NCBI RefSeq assembly: GCF_964340395.1
Contig: NC_135563.1
Coordinates: 21,224,151-21,288,150 of the forward strand
Source: Glandiceps talaboti
Lineage: Eukaryota; Hemichordata; Enteropneusta; Spengelidae
Length of the DNA stretch: 64,000 bases
Reading direction: 5' to 3'
Positions 25,301 through 35,720 of the stretch are shown piece after piece. Under the pieces are notes generated by a model. It searched no databases and was not told the origin of the DNA. It worked only from the letters and a program-made list of their open reading frames with translations. The position numbers and the translations under genes were made by a program. Each line of letters opens with the position of its first letter. The first letter of the stretch is position 1.

Positions 25301-28300
25301 AACATTATACTCATAGCCTATGAAGATTATATCTTCATCTAACCCACAGACAAACAAACAAACAGACAAATAAACGAATAAACAAACAAACAAACATACA
25401 TACATACATACATACATACATACGACCCTGGGTACAACAACGAGTATAAAGTTGGCGTCAGATTCAGATTCAGATTCAGCTAGCGTCATTTGAGCGTCAT
25501 ATTCAGCGTCAGATCCGAAGACATCCGACAGACTCAATCAAACCTGAAATAATACTGTTGAGACTACAGGGAAAGATTCTGCTTCACAGCCTTTTGATGG
25601 AAGTTGGAATGTCTCTGCTTGCACAATTTTTGTTTGGGAAAAATATTTGAAATAGAGTTGAAATACTTGCAACTGAGACATTGATAGCCCCAAGTTCAGC
25701 CACTGTATGTTCGTTGGTTGATACGTTTTGCCAATAATGTACATGGAGTCAGTAAAAGCTAAGTTGTAATATGGTGTCATTTTTAAAAATTTGAATTTAA
25801 AATTTAAAAATTAGGCAAGATTTGAACCACGATTGTGCCTGAGTCAGCCCAGCTTTATAATTGGGGACTTGGTAGGATAGAGGTTGCAATGTGAATGCTT
25901 TAATCCTATGCGCTTTAGAAACTGCAATGGATTGTATGCTCTGTAGGGAGTTGAGGAAGTGTAAAGGGCTGTTGTGCCACTATAGATCCATGCCAGAGGT
26001 ACTGTACAGTGATTTGAGAACAATGTGGGAAGCACTATGTGAACAGTGCCATTATTATTATTGTAACCATAACAATGATGGTTTCTTACCATAGTAATGA
26101 TGGCTATTAGCATGGTGCTAAATACGTATCCATAGTTTTAGTTGTTTGTAACCATGGTGATTGTTCATTGTAACCATGACAACAGTGGTTTGCCATTGAT
26201 TGGTAATGTCTATTTTTAATGTATTCAACAGCTGCTACCAGCATGAAATGGATTGAAGCCAAGATGAAAGAAGTAGGAGTGACAGGCAACCCAAACTATA
26301 AACTGACATTTATACTAGATAGTGCTGCTATGATTACAGTATTCACACAGAAATATGGAGTTGTAGAGGTAAATTTACAGTATTCACACAGAAATATGGA
26401 GTTGTAGAGGTAAATTTACAGTATTCACACAGAAATATGGAGTGTAGAGGTAAATTTACAGTATTCACACAGAATATGGAGTTGGAGAGGTAAATTTACA
26501 GTATTCACACAGAATTTGGAGTTGTAGAGGTAAATTTACAGTATTCACACAGAAATATGGAGTTGTAGAGGTAAATTTACAGTATTCACACAGAAATATG
26601 GAGTGTAGAGGTACATTTACGGTATTCACACAGAATATGGAGTTGTAGAGGTAAATTTACAGTATTCACACAGAATATGAAGTTGTGGAGGTAAATTTAC
26701 AGTATTCACACAGAATATGGAGTTGTGGAGGTAAATTTACAGTATTCACACAGAAATATGGAGTTGTAGAGGTAATTTACAGTATTCACACAGAATATAG
26801 AGTTGGAGAGGTAATTTACAGTATTCACACAGAATATAGAGTTGGAGAGGTAAATTTACAGTATTCACACAGAATATGAAGTTGTGGAGGTAAATTTACA
26901 GTATTCACACAGAATATGGAGTTGTGGAGGTAAATTTACAGTATTCACACAGAAATATGGAGTTGTAGAGGTAATTTACAGTATTCACACAGAATATAGA
27001 GTTGGAGAGGTAATTTACAGTATTCACACAGAATATAGAGTTGGAGAGGTAAATTTACAGTGTTCACTCAGAAATATGGAGTGTGGAGGTAAATTTACAG
27101 TATTCACACAAAATATGGAGTTGTGGATATAAATTTACAGTGTTCACTCAGAAATATGGAGTTGTGGAGGTAAATTTACAGTATTCATATAGAATATGGA
27201 GTGTAGAGGTAAATTTACAGTATTCACACAAAATATGGAGTTGTAGAGGTAAATTTACAGTATTCACACAGAATATGGAGTGTAGAGGTAAATTTACAGT
27301 ATTCACACAGAATATGGAGTGTGGAGGTAAATTTACAGTATTCACACAAAATATGGAGTTGTGGAGGTAAATTTACAGTATTCACACAGAAATATGGAGT
27401 GTAGAGGTAAATTTACAGTATTCACACAAAATATGGAGTTGTGGAGGTAAATTTACAGTATTCACACAGAAATATGGAGTGTGGAGGTAAATTTACAGTA
27501 TTCACACAAAATATGGAGTTGTGGAGGTAAATTTACAGTATTCACACAGAAATATGGAGTTGTAGAGGTAAATTTACAGTATTCACACAGAATATGGAGT
27601 TGTAGAGGTAATTTACAGTTCACTCAGAACTATGGAGTTGTGGAGGTAGATTTACAGTATTCACACAGAAATATGGAGTTTTAGAGATAAATTTTAAGAT
27701 TTAAAAGGTATTACTTATATGAGGCTAATACCAGGCAAGAAATCCTACATTTCACACACTATTACCATACATAAGCCAAGGTATTGTCCTTGAAGAGAAA
27801 ATGTTGAGGTTGTTCTAAATCATGATAACCCATGCCTATGTCACTGGTTCTATGGTGTTCAAAATATGAGTTAAAACTTTTCAAATTGCCATTATTTGTC
27901 CCAAGTTTTCATAAATTATGCTTGCGAAGGTATAGTTATATTTATATTCCCAACATTTTTCTTCATTCAGCCAGAAAATACTCATATCATGACCTAAGAA
28001 GGGTTTGTCACTACTCACCTAGTGACTCATAGTGACAAGGCCCCCTTAAGTCACTCATATTTTTCATGAATAAAGAAAAATATTGGGGAATAATATCTGA
28101 AAATATTTATATTCTGAGATCATAAAAGTATTTGTTAAATCATCACTTTATTCCAAAATCGGATGTCATTTACTTATTATGAATTACTTCGCTGACATCT
28201 TGACAAAATTTCATTTATTTCATCTTAGACCAAACCTCTTGGAGTCATTTGGGGAAAGTTTGACCAATACACTAGCAAGAATACTATTATGTTTGATGAC

Positions 28301-28407
28301 ATCAGAAGAAATTTCTTGATGAATCCACAAAATGGTCTTAGGGTAAGTTTTTTAGTAGTTTGTTTACAAGACTGTACTGAGGTTCAGTAGTGCTATAGGC
28401 ATGGTAA

Positions 28408-28492
<85 letters not shown>

Positions 28493-29536
28493 TGTGTTTG
28501 TGTGTGTGGATCTGTGTATGTATGTATGTATGTATGTATGTATGTATGTATGTATGTATGTATGTATGTATGTATGTATGTATGTATGTATGTATGTATG
28601 TATGTAGGTAGGTAGGAAGGTACATATTTACGTACATACATACATAAATATGTATGTATGTGCCTTGGTATTTGGTGGTAACAGTATTTATGATGTATAG
28701 ATGATCACATCAGAGCGTTAAAAAAATGTGATTTTTAGTAAAATACTTATACTCTAAAACTATTGGCCAGATAGGTCTGAAATTTGGTTTTCATGTTCTT
28801 TGGGATGTTTAGATTATGGATTCTTCATGACATGGTGGTATGTCAGAAATTTGCAAATTAGGAATAAAATGTCTCAGTTTGGTAAAAAATTAATTTCAAA
28901 ACTACTGGGCAGATTAGGCTGAAATTTAAGGTGATGCATCTTGAGATGTGTAGATGAAGAACTAAACTATTCACAATATGATGATCCCATCAGTGATATG
29001 CAAATTAGGTGTAAAACTATTGGTCAAAAACTTAAATCTCAATAACTTGTATCACCCAGCAACCAAGAAACTGCATGTTGCGACACTAAAATTATTGTGC
29101 TTTTGCATAGTACCGGTAACAACAAGGATGGTATGTGGATAAACATTTTAAAAAAATTATCACAAACTTTACAGTTGTGCTACAATGCCAATGGCACTAT
29201 ATTTTTTCATTTTATCTAGAGAGATGGGGAGAAGGACGGCCTTGGGTTCTGGCAAGTGTTGTATTCCATGCTACAGTGTCAATGAAATGAGCATGATTAG
29301 GCAGCACCCCAGTGGTTATCTTTTACATATTTAATTGTTAAAATGCACTCTCTCACCATTCTTGTCTATGTGTGCTTATTCTCTAGATCCGACCATTCAG
29401 AGAAGCCCATTTGAATCGCCAACATGACAAAGAACTCCTTAAGTTATCCAAATACTTGAAAGATATTGTTTCACTGGATGACTTAAGTGTGCTCAGTCAT
29501 AAACATTGGGAAAAGTATCGACCACCACGTTCATGA
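22388..29536 (+). CDS. UBLCP1: UBLCP1, ubiquitin-like domain-containing CTD phosphatase 1
   Basis: Seven exons: 22388-22547, 23245-23422, 24045-24160, 24644-24742, 26232-26368, 28229-28342 and 29387-29536. They join in frame to 954 nt (317 aa plus stop; human protein 318 aa). Residues ~5-80 form the ubiquitin-like domain ([31 protein letters not shown]). The HAD/FCP1-type phosphatase core follows, with DVDYTLF (D145 nucleophile, D147 acid/base), [34 protein letters not shown], and [23 protein letters not shown]. The family dephosphorylates the proteasome 19S subunit Rpt1 in the nucleus and lowers proteasome activity. The start [13 protein letters not shown] fits human MALPIIVKWGG; an out-of-frame ATG lies 7 nt upstream. 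Introns 4 and 5 both begin with duplicated copies of the preceding exon's end (see findings). Confidence 0.97.
23455..23705 (-). pseudogene. Antisense transposon-type ORF fragment with a CxxC zinc-knuckle-like N-terminus
   Basis: An open frame starts with ATG at 23705 inside UBLCP1 intron 2, on the opposite strand. It reads [19 protein letters not shown], then SGQLCP, an acidic low-complexity stretch ([19 protein letters not shown]), and a basic [12 protein letters not shown]. The C..CG....GH.GP.G..C arrangement recalls small proteins of metazoan mobile elements, but I cannot name the family. No further element ORF is visible downstream in its reading direction; the frame continues uselessly into exon 2 antisense. 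Its codon use and GC content differ from the flanking intron. It is most likely a truncated insertion. Confidence 0.4.
24800..25350. repeat. Diverged copy of the UBLCP1 exon 4 tail, split by a foldback element
   Basis: TTTACATGACTATCTAACAA then CAGCCCATGAA at ~24803-24833 mirrors the exon 4 tail at 24690-24722. The part following in exon 4 and its donor (GAAGAATATGATATTG..CTGG, then AACCCACAAACAAAC) reappears at 25314-25360 as AGCCTATGAAGATTATATC and AACCCACAGACAAAC. The two halves flank the inverted-repeat element at 24836-25313. Confidence 0.65.
24836..25313. mobile_element. Foldback element with ~65-bp terminal inverted repeats (copy A)
   Basis: The left end GAGTATAAAGTTGGCGTCAG continues ATTCAGATTCAGGTAGCATC. 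The right end is the complement, from GACGCTCAATATGACG through GATGCTACCTGAATC to CCAACATTATACTC. AGCCCATGAA on the left and AGCCTATGAA on the right could be a ~10-bp target duplication, or leftovers of the exon-tail copy. It lies in UBLCP1 intron 4. Confidence 0.7.
25439..25815. mobile_element. Foldback element copy B, lacking its right arm
   Basis: It repeats copy A from GAGTATAAAGTTGGCGTCAG through GACATTGATAGCCCCAAG to the AAATTTAAAATTTAAAA tract, about 600 bp downstream, but the right inverted arm is missing. Together with the AAAC runs at 24751-24801 and 25348-25400 this suggests a ~600-bp segmental duplication. Confidence 0.7.
26338..27705 (+). repeat. Tandem array of ~34 units carrying the UBLCP1 exon 5 end and splice donor
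   Basis: The first unit is the authentic exon 5 end: TATTCACACAGAAATATGGA, then GTTGTAGAG|GTAAATTTACAG. The same 39-41 bp unit follows about 33 more times with small changes (AGAATATGG, GTGTAGAG, GTTGGAGAG, ACAAAATATGG). Most units keep an AG|GTAAAT donor-like site and a TTTACAG acceptor-like end. Blocks of five units at 26685 and 26884 are near-identical. The last unit decays at ~27690 (GAGATAAATTTTAAG). Confidence 0.97.
28405..28606. repeat. Microsatellites (TG)n and (TATG)n
   Basis: A (TG)n run of ~80 bp passes into (TATG)n in UBLCP1 intron 6. Long frames on both strands are artefacts. Confidence 0.97.
28720..29100. repeat. Degenerate repeat with recurring ACTATTGG..AGAT/GAAATTT and GCAAATTAGG blocks
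   Basis: In UBLCP1 intron 6, blocks such as AAACTATTGGCCAGATAGG, CTACTGGGCAGATTAGG and ATGCAAATTAGG recur two to three times, about 110-130 bp apart. It looks like an old internally repeated element; no ORF. Confidence 0.55.
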
Positions 29537-29611
29537 TGACATCTTCATAGTCACTGTGTTATGAAATTCCATCAACTGACAGCTGAAGCATTCTTACAAA
29601 AGACTGGATGG

Positions 29612-29756
29612 TTCAACAGCAGAATAACATGGTACTTTAGTGTGTACACAGGGAAACACCTTCAGAATAACATGATACTTTAGCGTGTACACAGGGAATC
29701 ACTTCAGAATAACATAATACTTTAGCATGTACACAGTGCTTTAAACACCTTCAGAA
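29612..29756 (+). repeat. ~50-bp tandem repeat in the UBLCP1 3' UTR, three copies
   Basis: The unit is AGAATAACATGATACTTTAG then CGTGTACACAGGGAA..CACCTTC. Three copies start about 75 bp after the stop codon. If transcribed they lie in the 3' UTR. No canonical AATAAA is close: the first ones I see are at 31331, 31593 and 31900. Confidence 0.85.
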
Positions 29757-30369
29757 TATGCAGAAAGAAGGACAGCCCAAACTGCAAATAGCAAACTTTC
29801 ATTCTTATGAACGCTTACAAGAGAGATGCAAGTGTGGCAGGTGTTTCAGTTTATTTCAAACACTGAAAGATAAAAATCTTCTGAAGTAGACTTGTGAAAA
29901 ATGTTAACAGCATAGGAGTAGTTTTGTTGTAACATGCTGTACAGCCTTCACACAGCTCAAGTAGATTGTCAATAGTAAATGCATTCATTTATTTGATAAA
30001 TGCAGTTTTCATACGAAGCCATGTTTTTAATCACTTATGTCAGAGAACTGCAAGCTGTGCACGAGGACGAGAAATGTAGTAAACCCAAGTGATGACATGA
30101 GAATTCTACAAAGGTTTATTTAGCCACAAAGTATAAAATTGTACCAGTATGTCTGAAAGCATGATATGTGAAATTGTTCGTAAGAAGTTTGAACAGTCCA
30201 ATTTGGCATTCCAAAGCAGTGACTTGTTAATCATGTCAAGTTGTGTATGAAAAGTGATATATTGCTGGTGCTGTCATATGTTGACTTGGTTGTCAAAGCC
30301 TTCTAAACCTCTAGTGGTGGAGGTTGTTTTTCAAAGGGTTCCTCAAATATCTTTGTGTTATTTCTTCAA

Positions 30370-31090
30370 GTTTTTAGTCCCCCAAAAGAAAGACTATTAC
30401 AATGGGCTCTGTCTGTCCGTCCATCTGTCTGTCATGCACGTGTGCGATCCATGTATCCCTCCGTCCGTAATACGTCATTTCCAGACATGCAATATCTGAT
30501 TTGTTTCAAATCTGACACAATGGTGACATCTGCCTGTCCTTTTTTTTGCAAAGTGCAAATTTGCAGTTTGTAGGTGGCCATATTTGTAGTTAAAATCAAT
30601 ATTGATGGCATAACTCGGAAATTGTAATATAGACTCCATTCAAGTGTCTAACCCCTATTAACAGGTAAAAGTTTTCTTTTTAAGACATTGACCTTTGACC
30701 TCAACATTCAGGGTCAATTATCAAATCCAGTCATGTCTGGCATATCAGAGACACTTTGTGATGTTTAGTTGTTGCTAATCCTTTTCAATCATGTCCACAG
30801 GTAATATAGGAGAAGAAAAATATACACAAGGTTTACTTTTAGTGTTCATATCACTTTACTGAATGGTGGCCATATTTGGAGTAACAAATCAATATATTAC
30901 TGTATAACTCAAAATTTGCCATACATAGAGTCCATTAAAGTGTTTAACTCCATAAAATGACATACAAGCTTTCTTGCTAGAAAGTGACCTTTGACCCAGA
31001 CCTTGATCTTCTGGGTCAATTATCAAAATCAAGCTAAGGGGTGTGTCTTCTACAAAGACTTGTTCTTTATTGATGAAATCCATGTCAAAT
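30370..31090. repeat. Interspersed repeat with internal ~300-bp duplication
   Basis: It starts with TTTTTAGTCCCCCAAAAGAA and a TCTGTCCGTCCATCTGTC segment. Then GGTGGCCATATTTG..GTTAAAATCAATAT..ATAACTC..TCCATT and GACCTTTGACC..GGGTCAATTATCAAA occur at ~30575-30730 and again at ~30865-31030. No ORF. Its type is unknown to me. Confidence 0.6.
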
Positions 31091-32362
31091 CCACGTCCTG
31101 TACATGGATATACCTCCCCAAATAATATAATGATGTTGTGAACCTGTCAACAAAAATATGCAAATATTCTGAGGAATTTATACATGAGGTCATTCGAAGG
31201 TTGAAGACCCATAGATATACAAGCTCCTATACAGAAAACTATCTCACATCATCAGCTTCTGCTTCCAGGGGAATGTTTCAAGCAACGTTGCAGTCTAGCG
31301 GCTATATTGAATTTGTCACTGCTGTTGAGAAATAAATGCATAAACATGTATATTTTACTGTTCTCAGAAATGTTTACACTGTGGAGTGAGACTGATGCAT
31401 GTCGTCATCTTGCTTACAAGTTGTCACAAGCAACAAACGAGAAAGGAAGAAATCAAATATGGCCGCCACTGATGGCACTGATACTTAACGCGTATCGATA
31501 GATAGAACTTAGAAGCTTGGTATGTTGTAATGTACCACCTTGGACACAAAATTATGTAAGATTTCTCTACTGTTGTATTCATTTTGTCGTGGAATAAATA
31601 TTAATGTCCTAATTGAACTTTGTTATGTTGTGATTTCAGTGCCACCAGTATTGTCATAGGCAAGCCAAATTTATGAATTTGAAGAAAAACAGTAGTATAC
31701 AAGAAGATTGAAAAACACAGGACACTTTTAAGTTTAAACATTGCAACTTTGGCATTCTGAAGACAACAAGTGTACAGCTTTCTGTTGGTACTTCAAATGT
31801 GTGACGCAGTCAAGAAATTCTAATTTTTTAGAAGGGCACTTTATCTAGTATCTTCAGGATTTTTTCATACAAGGACATCAATCTGTTTGATGCTAAATGA
31901 ATAAATATTGTGTGTGTGTGTGTGTGTGTATTTGAGTTTATGGTGGTGGTAGGCACGGATTAGGATGTTTACTTTGCCATCGTGATAATACTTTTTCGAC
32001 TTCATGGGCATGTTGGTGTAACCATGGAAAACATTTGATATATTGTTTTCTGTATTCTAGCCCATGCATAATAGATAGTAAACTTGTTTTAATCTTGGTT
32101 GAAAGAGGGCGCTATTTACACTATCGTAGTACTTGTGTATAAAGTAACCACTTAACAATATAGTCCTTAGGATCTTAGCATTAAGTTTTAAATCATTATT
32201 GTGAACAATGGAAGTGGGAATTATACTTTATATTTTCAGTCACTACACATATTCTGTAGATTTGTATCATTTTGACAATTAGTAATTACAAAATTTACTA
32301 TAGGATCCCGATTTTATGATGTAGTGATTTCATTGAAAAGTTTTGGAAGTGACGTTAGTCTT

Positions 32363-32478
32363 GTCCCCTGCCTCCTTTCTGCCGCTGCTGGCGCTACACT
32401 CACGTGAGTGTAGCGCCAGCAGCGGCAGAAAAGAGGCGTGAGTGTAGCGCCAGCAGCGGCAGAAAGGAGGCAGGGGAC
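32363..32478. repeat. Perfect 41-bp palindrome with a third, inner arm
   Basis: The left arm 32363-32403 is perfectly complementary to 32438-32478. Between them, 32404-32437 is a second, 34-bp copy of the right arm with one mismatch (GAAAAGAGGC for GAAAGGAGGC), directly abutting the left arm with no spacer. The arms are GC-rich (CTGCCGCTGCTGGCGCTACA) in otherwise AT-rich DNA. Confidence 0.97.
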
Positions 32479-33471
32479 CAGACTCCATTTGATGTATTAG
32501 TAGATGGTCGATGATGCGAGGAGGACAGACAGCAACAAAGTTCATCAAGAAACATTCAAGACTCGGCACAATTTGGCACATTACGGACACTAGTGCCAGT
32601 CTGAAATGTTACATACAGTGAGAGTAAGGATCGACCACTGTTTGGAGTAAGTTCAAGTCTATATTTCGCTCTTCTCAGTCAGTTTTGTGACAATATACAA
32701 GACAGGTGGATGTGCATTCATCATCAGCTGGTGTCATGTCATCCAAGTTGTGTAATAGCGGTGTAGCCAAAGAAGAGACGACGAAACAAAGTCAAGTGTG
32801 ACGTCTATATTAATCACAGTTTTTCACAGACGTAAGGGGATGAGCAGAATTTACGACCGGGGGTGGGAATGGCCTGAGGAGAAAATATTTTGGCCTCCAA
32901 AAATGTTTGCACCCCCAACCCCCTTCGCACCCTCAAAAAAATTCGTAGCTCCAGAATGAACCCAAATTTTTTTGTGCCCCCCCCCCATGCTACACAGATT
33001 TTTATGAGTGCAATTATACGCCCCCCCCCCCCCATCCACTGTATTCTTGATATGTACAGTCAGTTGTATGGTACACTACATTAAAATAATAGTATTAGTG
33101 GCAATCGACCAGCATCCTTACATAATAAGAGATAGATTTCTTTACAAATAGCTTTGGGCTTTGCAAGGAGAAATCTGGCACTGTGCTGTAACCTATATTT
33201 GGATATACTTAAAGCAAGCAAGGCTTCCCCTTCAATCTTGATTTTGGGGAGAAACAGCAGCATCATGATTGCTGGTGGGGGGGGGGGGGTGGAAGGGGGT
33301 GTCTTCCTCCAACAGTTAGAACTTTTTTTAATGAATAAGGACATGTAGGACATTATTACATGGAAAAAGCATAGGATACTTTAACATTGTCTTCAATATC
33401 CCAAATTTACTCTCAGCAAATTTTGATATGGCTATATTGTCTACATTTTAACCTGTAAAGAGATATTAAGC

Positions 33472-33472
<1 letters not shown>

Positions 33473-33521
<49 letters not shown>

Positions 33522-33528
33522 CACACAT

Positions 33529-33575
<47 letters not shown>
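33473..33575. repeat. Microsatellite (CA)n
   Basis: An interrupted (CA)n run of ~100 bp. C-runs occur nearby at 32978-33030 and a G-run at 33277-33290. The stretches 32.6-33.4 and 33.6-34.0 kb hold pyrimidine-rich degenerate sequence without a gene. Confidence 0.95.
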
Positions 33576-33579
<4 letters not shown>

Positions 33580-34019
33580 AGAGACAGAGAGAGGGGGCAG
33601 TCACCCACCTCAGTGAAATATAGGGTTTAAGAACTTATTGAAAATTTTGCAATTGTACTTGGTAAATGACGGCTCCCGAGGTTTAATTTGGTTCAAATCA
33701 TGAGCAAAATATTTGTGCCCCCTCCTTCCCCTTTCAGGCCATCAGAATTTTCATGCTCTTCCCGCCCCTTCAGACCCCCATTTTCTTCTCAGCCCCTCCC
33801 CCACCTGCCATAATTTCTGCTTGTTCCCTAACATAGTGAATAGGTCTGATGTCCAGATTTGGATAAGAATACAATAAAGAATTATTAGTGTTATTAGTAT
33901 TAGTAGTCTGTGTCACCAAATACATTGTATATGAACCATTGCATTTAGCTATGTTCATGCTAGTTTAGTTCCTGCATGATATGATGGAGTCTCGAGTATT
34001 CTATACACAGCCAAGTACA

Positions 34020-35720
34020 GTGTGTTGATCAAGTCAGAACTGTACGCTTTAAGCTAGGTTAACTTTCTAACCCAAACCCTGTAGTTTGTAGTACTCTGCT
34101 TGAACCATTGAAATACTTGAAGTGTCGGCTTCCAGTGTGTAGTTTGTTACCCATATATTTCTCATATGTCCAGTGTATTTGGATTGCATTGGAAAAAGAA
34201 CAGCGCCACCAGTGTTGTGCCAGTGAATACTTTTGTTTGGACCTGCATTGCGTTGTGTGCTGCGAAGTGCGTGTGGATTTAAGTACAGTGCTGTGAGAGC
34301 TAGTGAGCTGCATAAAGAAAATCTTTTTGAACTTTTAAAGAAATTTTCTATTGATACAGATTTTACTTTGTGATATCTGATAATTATTATGTGTATAATT
34401 TTAATTTCTTTTCTTTTCTAAAACACTCCAGATCTTTTAGTACAGTAGATAATATTTTTTTTAAATTTTCGAGTACTTTTTCATGGAAATGCCCTTTTCC
34501 ACTGTTGTGATTATTTTCGCTTGTTGGTATTATATAAATATCGTTTAATTCAACCTACTTATGTGTGTTTATTGTTGTCACTGCAGTGTAAATTGGTGTT
34601 TATTAGTCAGCAGTTGAATCATGAACTGAGTCTGTGAGTATTTTTATAAATTTCTTGTGTGTGATTTCCTTTATCCCATGTATTTATATGAGCGGGCCAT
34701 AGAAGGGTTACATGAAATGGCGCCCAATGTTGGGCTTGGTTCGGTGGTACAGTACTGATTTTGGTGAATGGGCTGGGGTTGGAACCATGTAGTTGTCTAC
34801 TGTTGTATACAGCGTTTCATAGTTTTAATTCTGTTCCACCTTTTGTCCAGTGCTAGTGGATAAAGTGAGTTGAGAGTGATCCGTATAATTGTGTATGTTT
34901 GCTGTTCAATGGTTTGGAATTATACTTGTGTATTGCAGCATGTCAACAAATGGTGACTTTGTTTATGCTGTGGAAGATCCTACCATTCCTGCAGCATGTT
35001 GTAATGAAATGGAGGAAGGCTGTCCTGCCCACCGACCAGAGAAATATCCAAGATGGAGCAATAAAGAAAGTCCATCGATGAAGAAGAAAGGAATAGACTG
35101 ATGAAAGAGAGAGAGACACTGTGAGAGAACAAATGGCTCTTATTGAAGGGTTGAAGAGAGAATCTACAGAGTTTGATTGATAAAGCAAAGGGAACTTGAA
35201 GTAGGTATAGATGAGACTGTTCAACAGTTATGATGTGAAATTGCTGAGAAGCGAAGGCGTATGAAAGCATGACAAGGACCCTACTCCAAAGATGGTATAC
35301 AAGTATGAGTATCCAAATGATGAAGAGTTGAAACAACTTCCAAAACCAAAGGCAAGTTACTCTTTTGATAATATTTCCCCTTTTCCCAATAACAGGGAAG
35401 TAGTACACAGGATGTTGATAGTGATAGTGATGGGGAATGGGAGAAGTCCAGGTGGCATACCACTGTGTATAACCAGCCCAAATTACAAACATTCTCAGGG
35501 GACCCAGATATTTTGATTTTAAGGTTAAACACTTGCTAGGACACCGTCATGGGGTTATTATTAGAGCTGTAAGTAAGTCAGTGAAGGGTTCAGCTGGACA
35601 CACTGCCATGAACATGAATCATAGCGCTAAAATGAAGGAGATTGTTGAGAAACTAGAAGGTGTTTATTTATATGTTTATTTTTGTGTTTGTTTATTATTT
35701 CATTGTACCTTTTATCCTTA
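34020..35720 (+). mobile_element. Decayed LTR retrotransposon fragment (Ty3-like) with a tRNA-Lys-type primer-binding site
   Basis: TGGCGCCCAATGTTGGGC at 34718-34735 differs at two positions from the complement of the tRNA-Lys(CTT) 3' end, a common primer-binding site; the bases before it end GGTTACA, as an LTR border could. Downstream is a broken gag-like frame: a start region at ~34939 (MSTNGDFVYAVEDP), Lys/Glu-rich frames with stops, and PKLQTFSGDPD at 35477-35509, similar to the capsid entry region of Ty3/Gypsy gag. No protease, RT or integrase and no second LTR were found, so this is a 5' remnant. The 5' border is uncertain. Confidence 0.5.

Noticed and set aside
26685-27684. Open frames encoding repeated [21 protein letters not shown] peptides
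   Set aside because: They are chance frames through the intron 5 tandem array; they are not multiples of three per unit and have no independent start or homology.
32330-32590. Minus-strand 86-aa frame
   Set aside because: It runs through the three-armed palindrome, whose repeats keep the frame open by symmetry.
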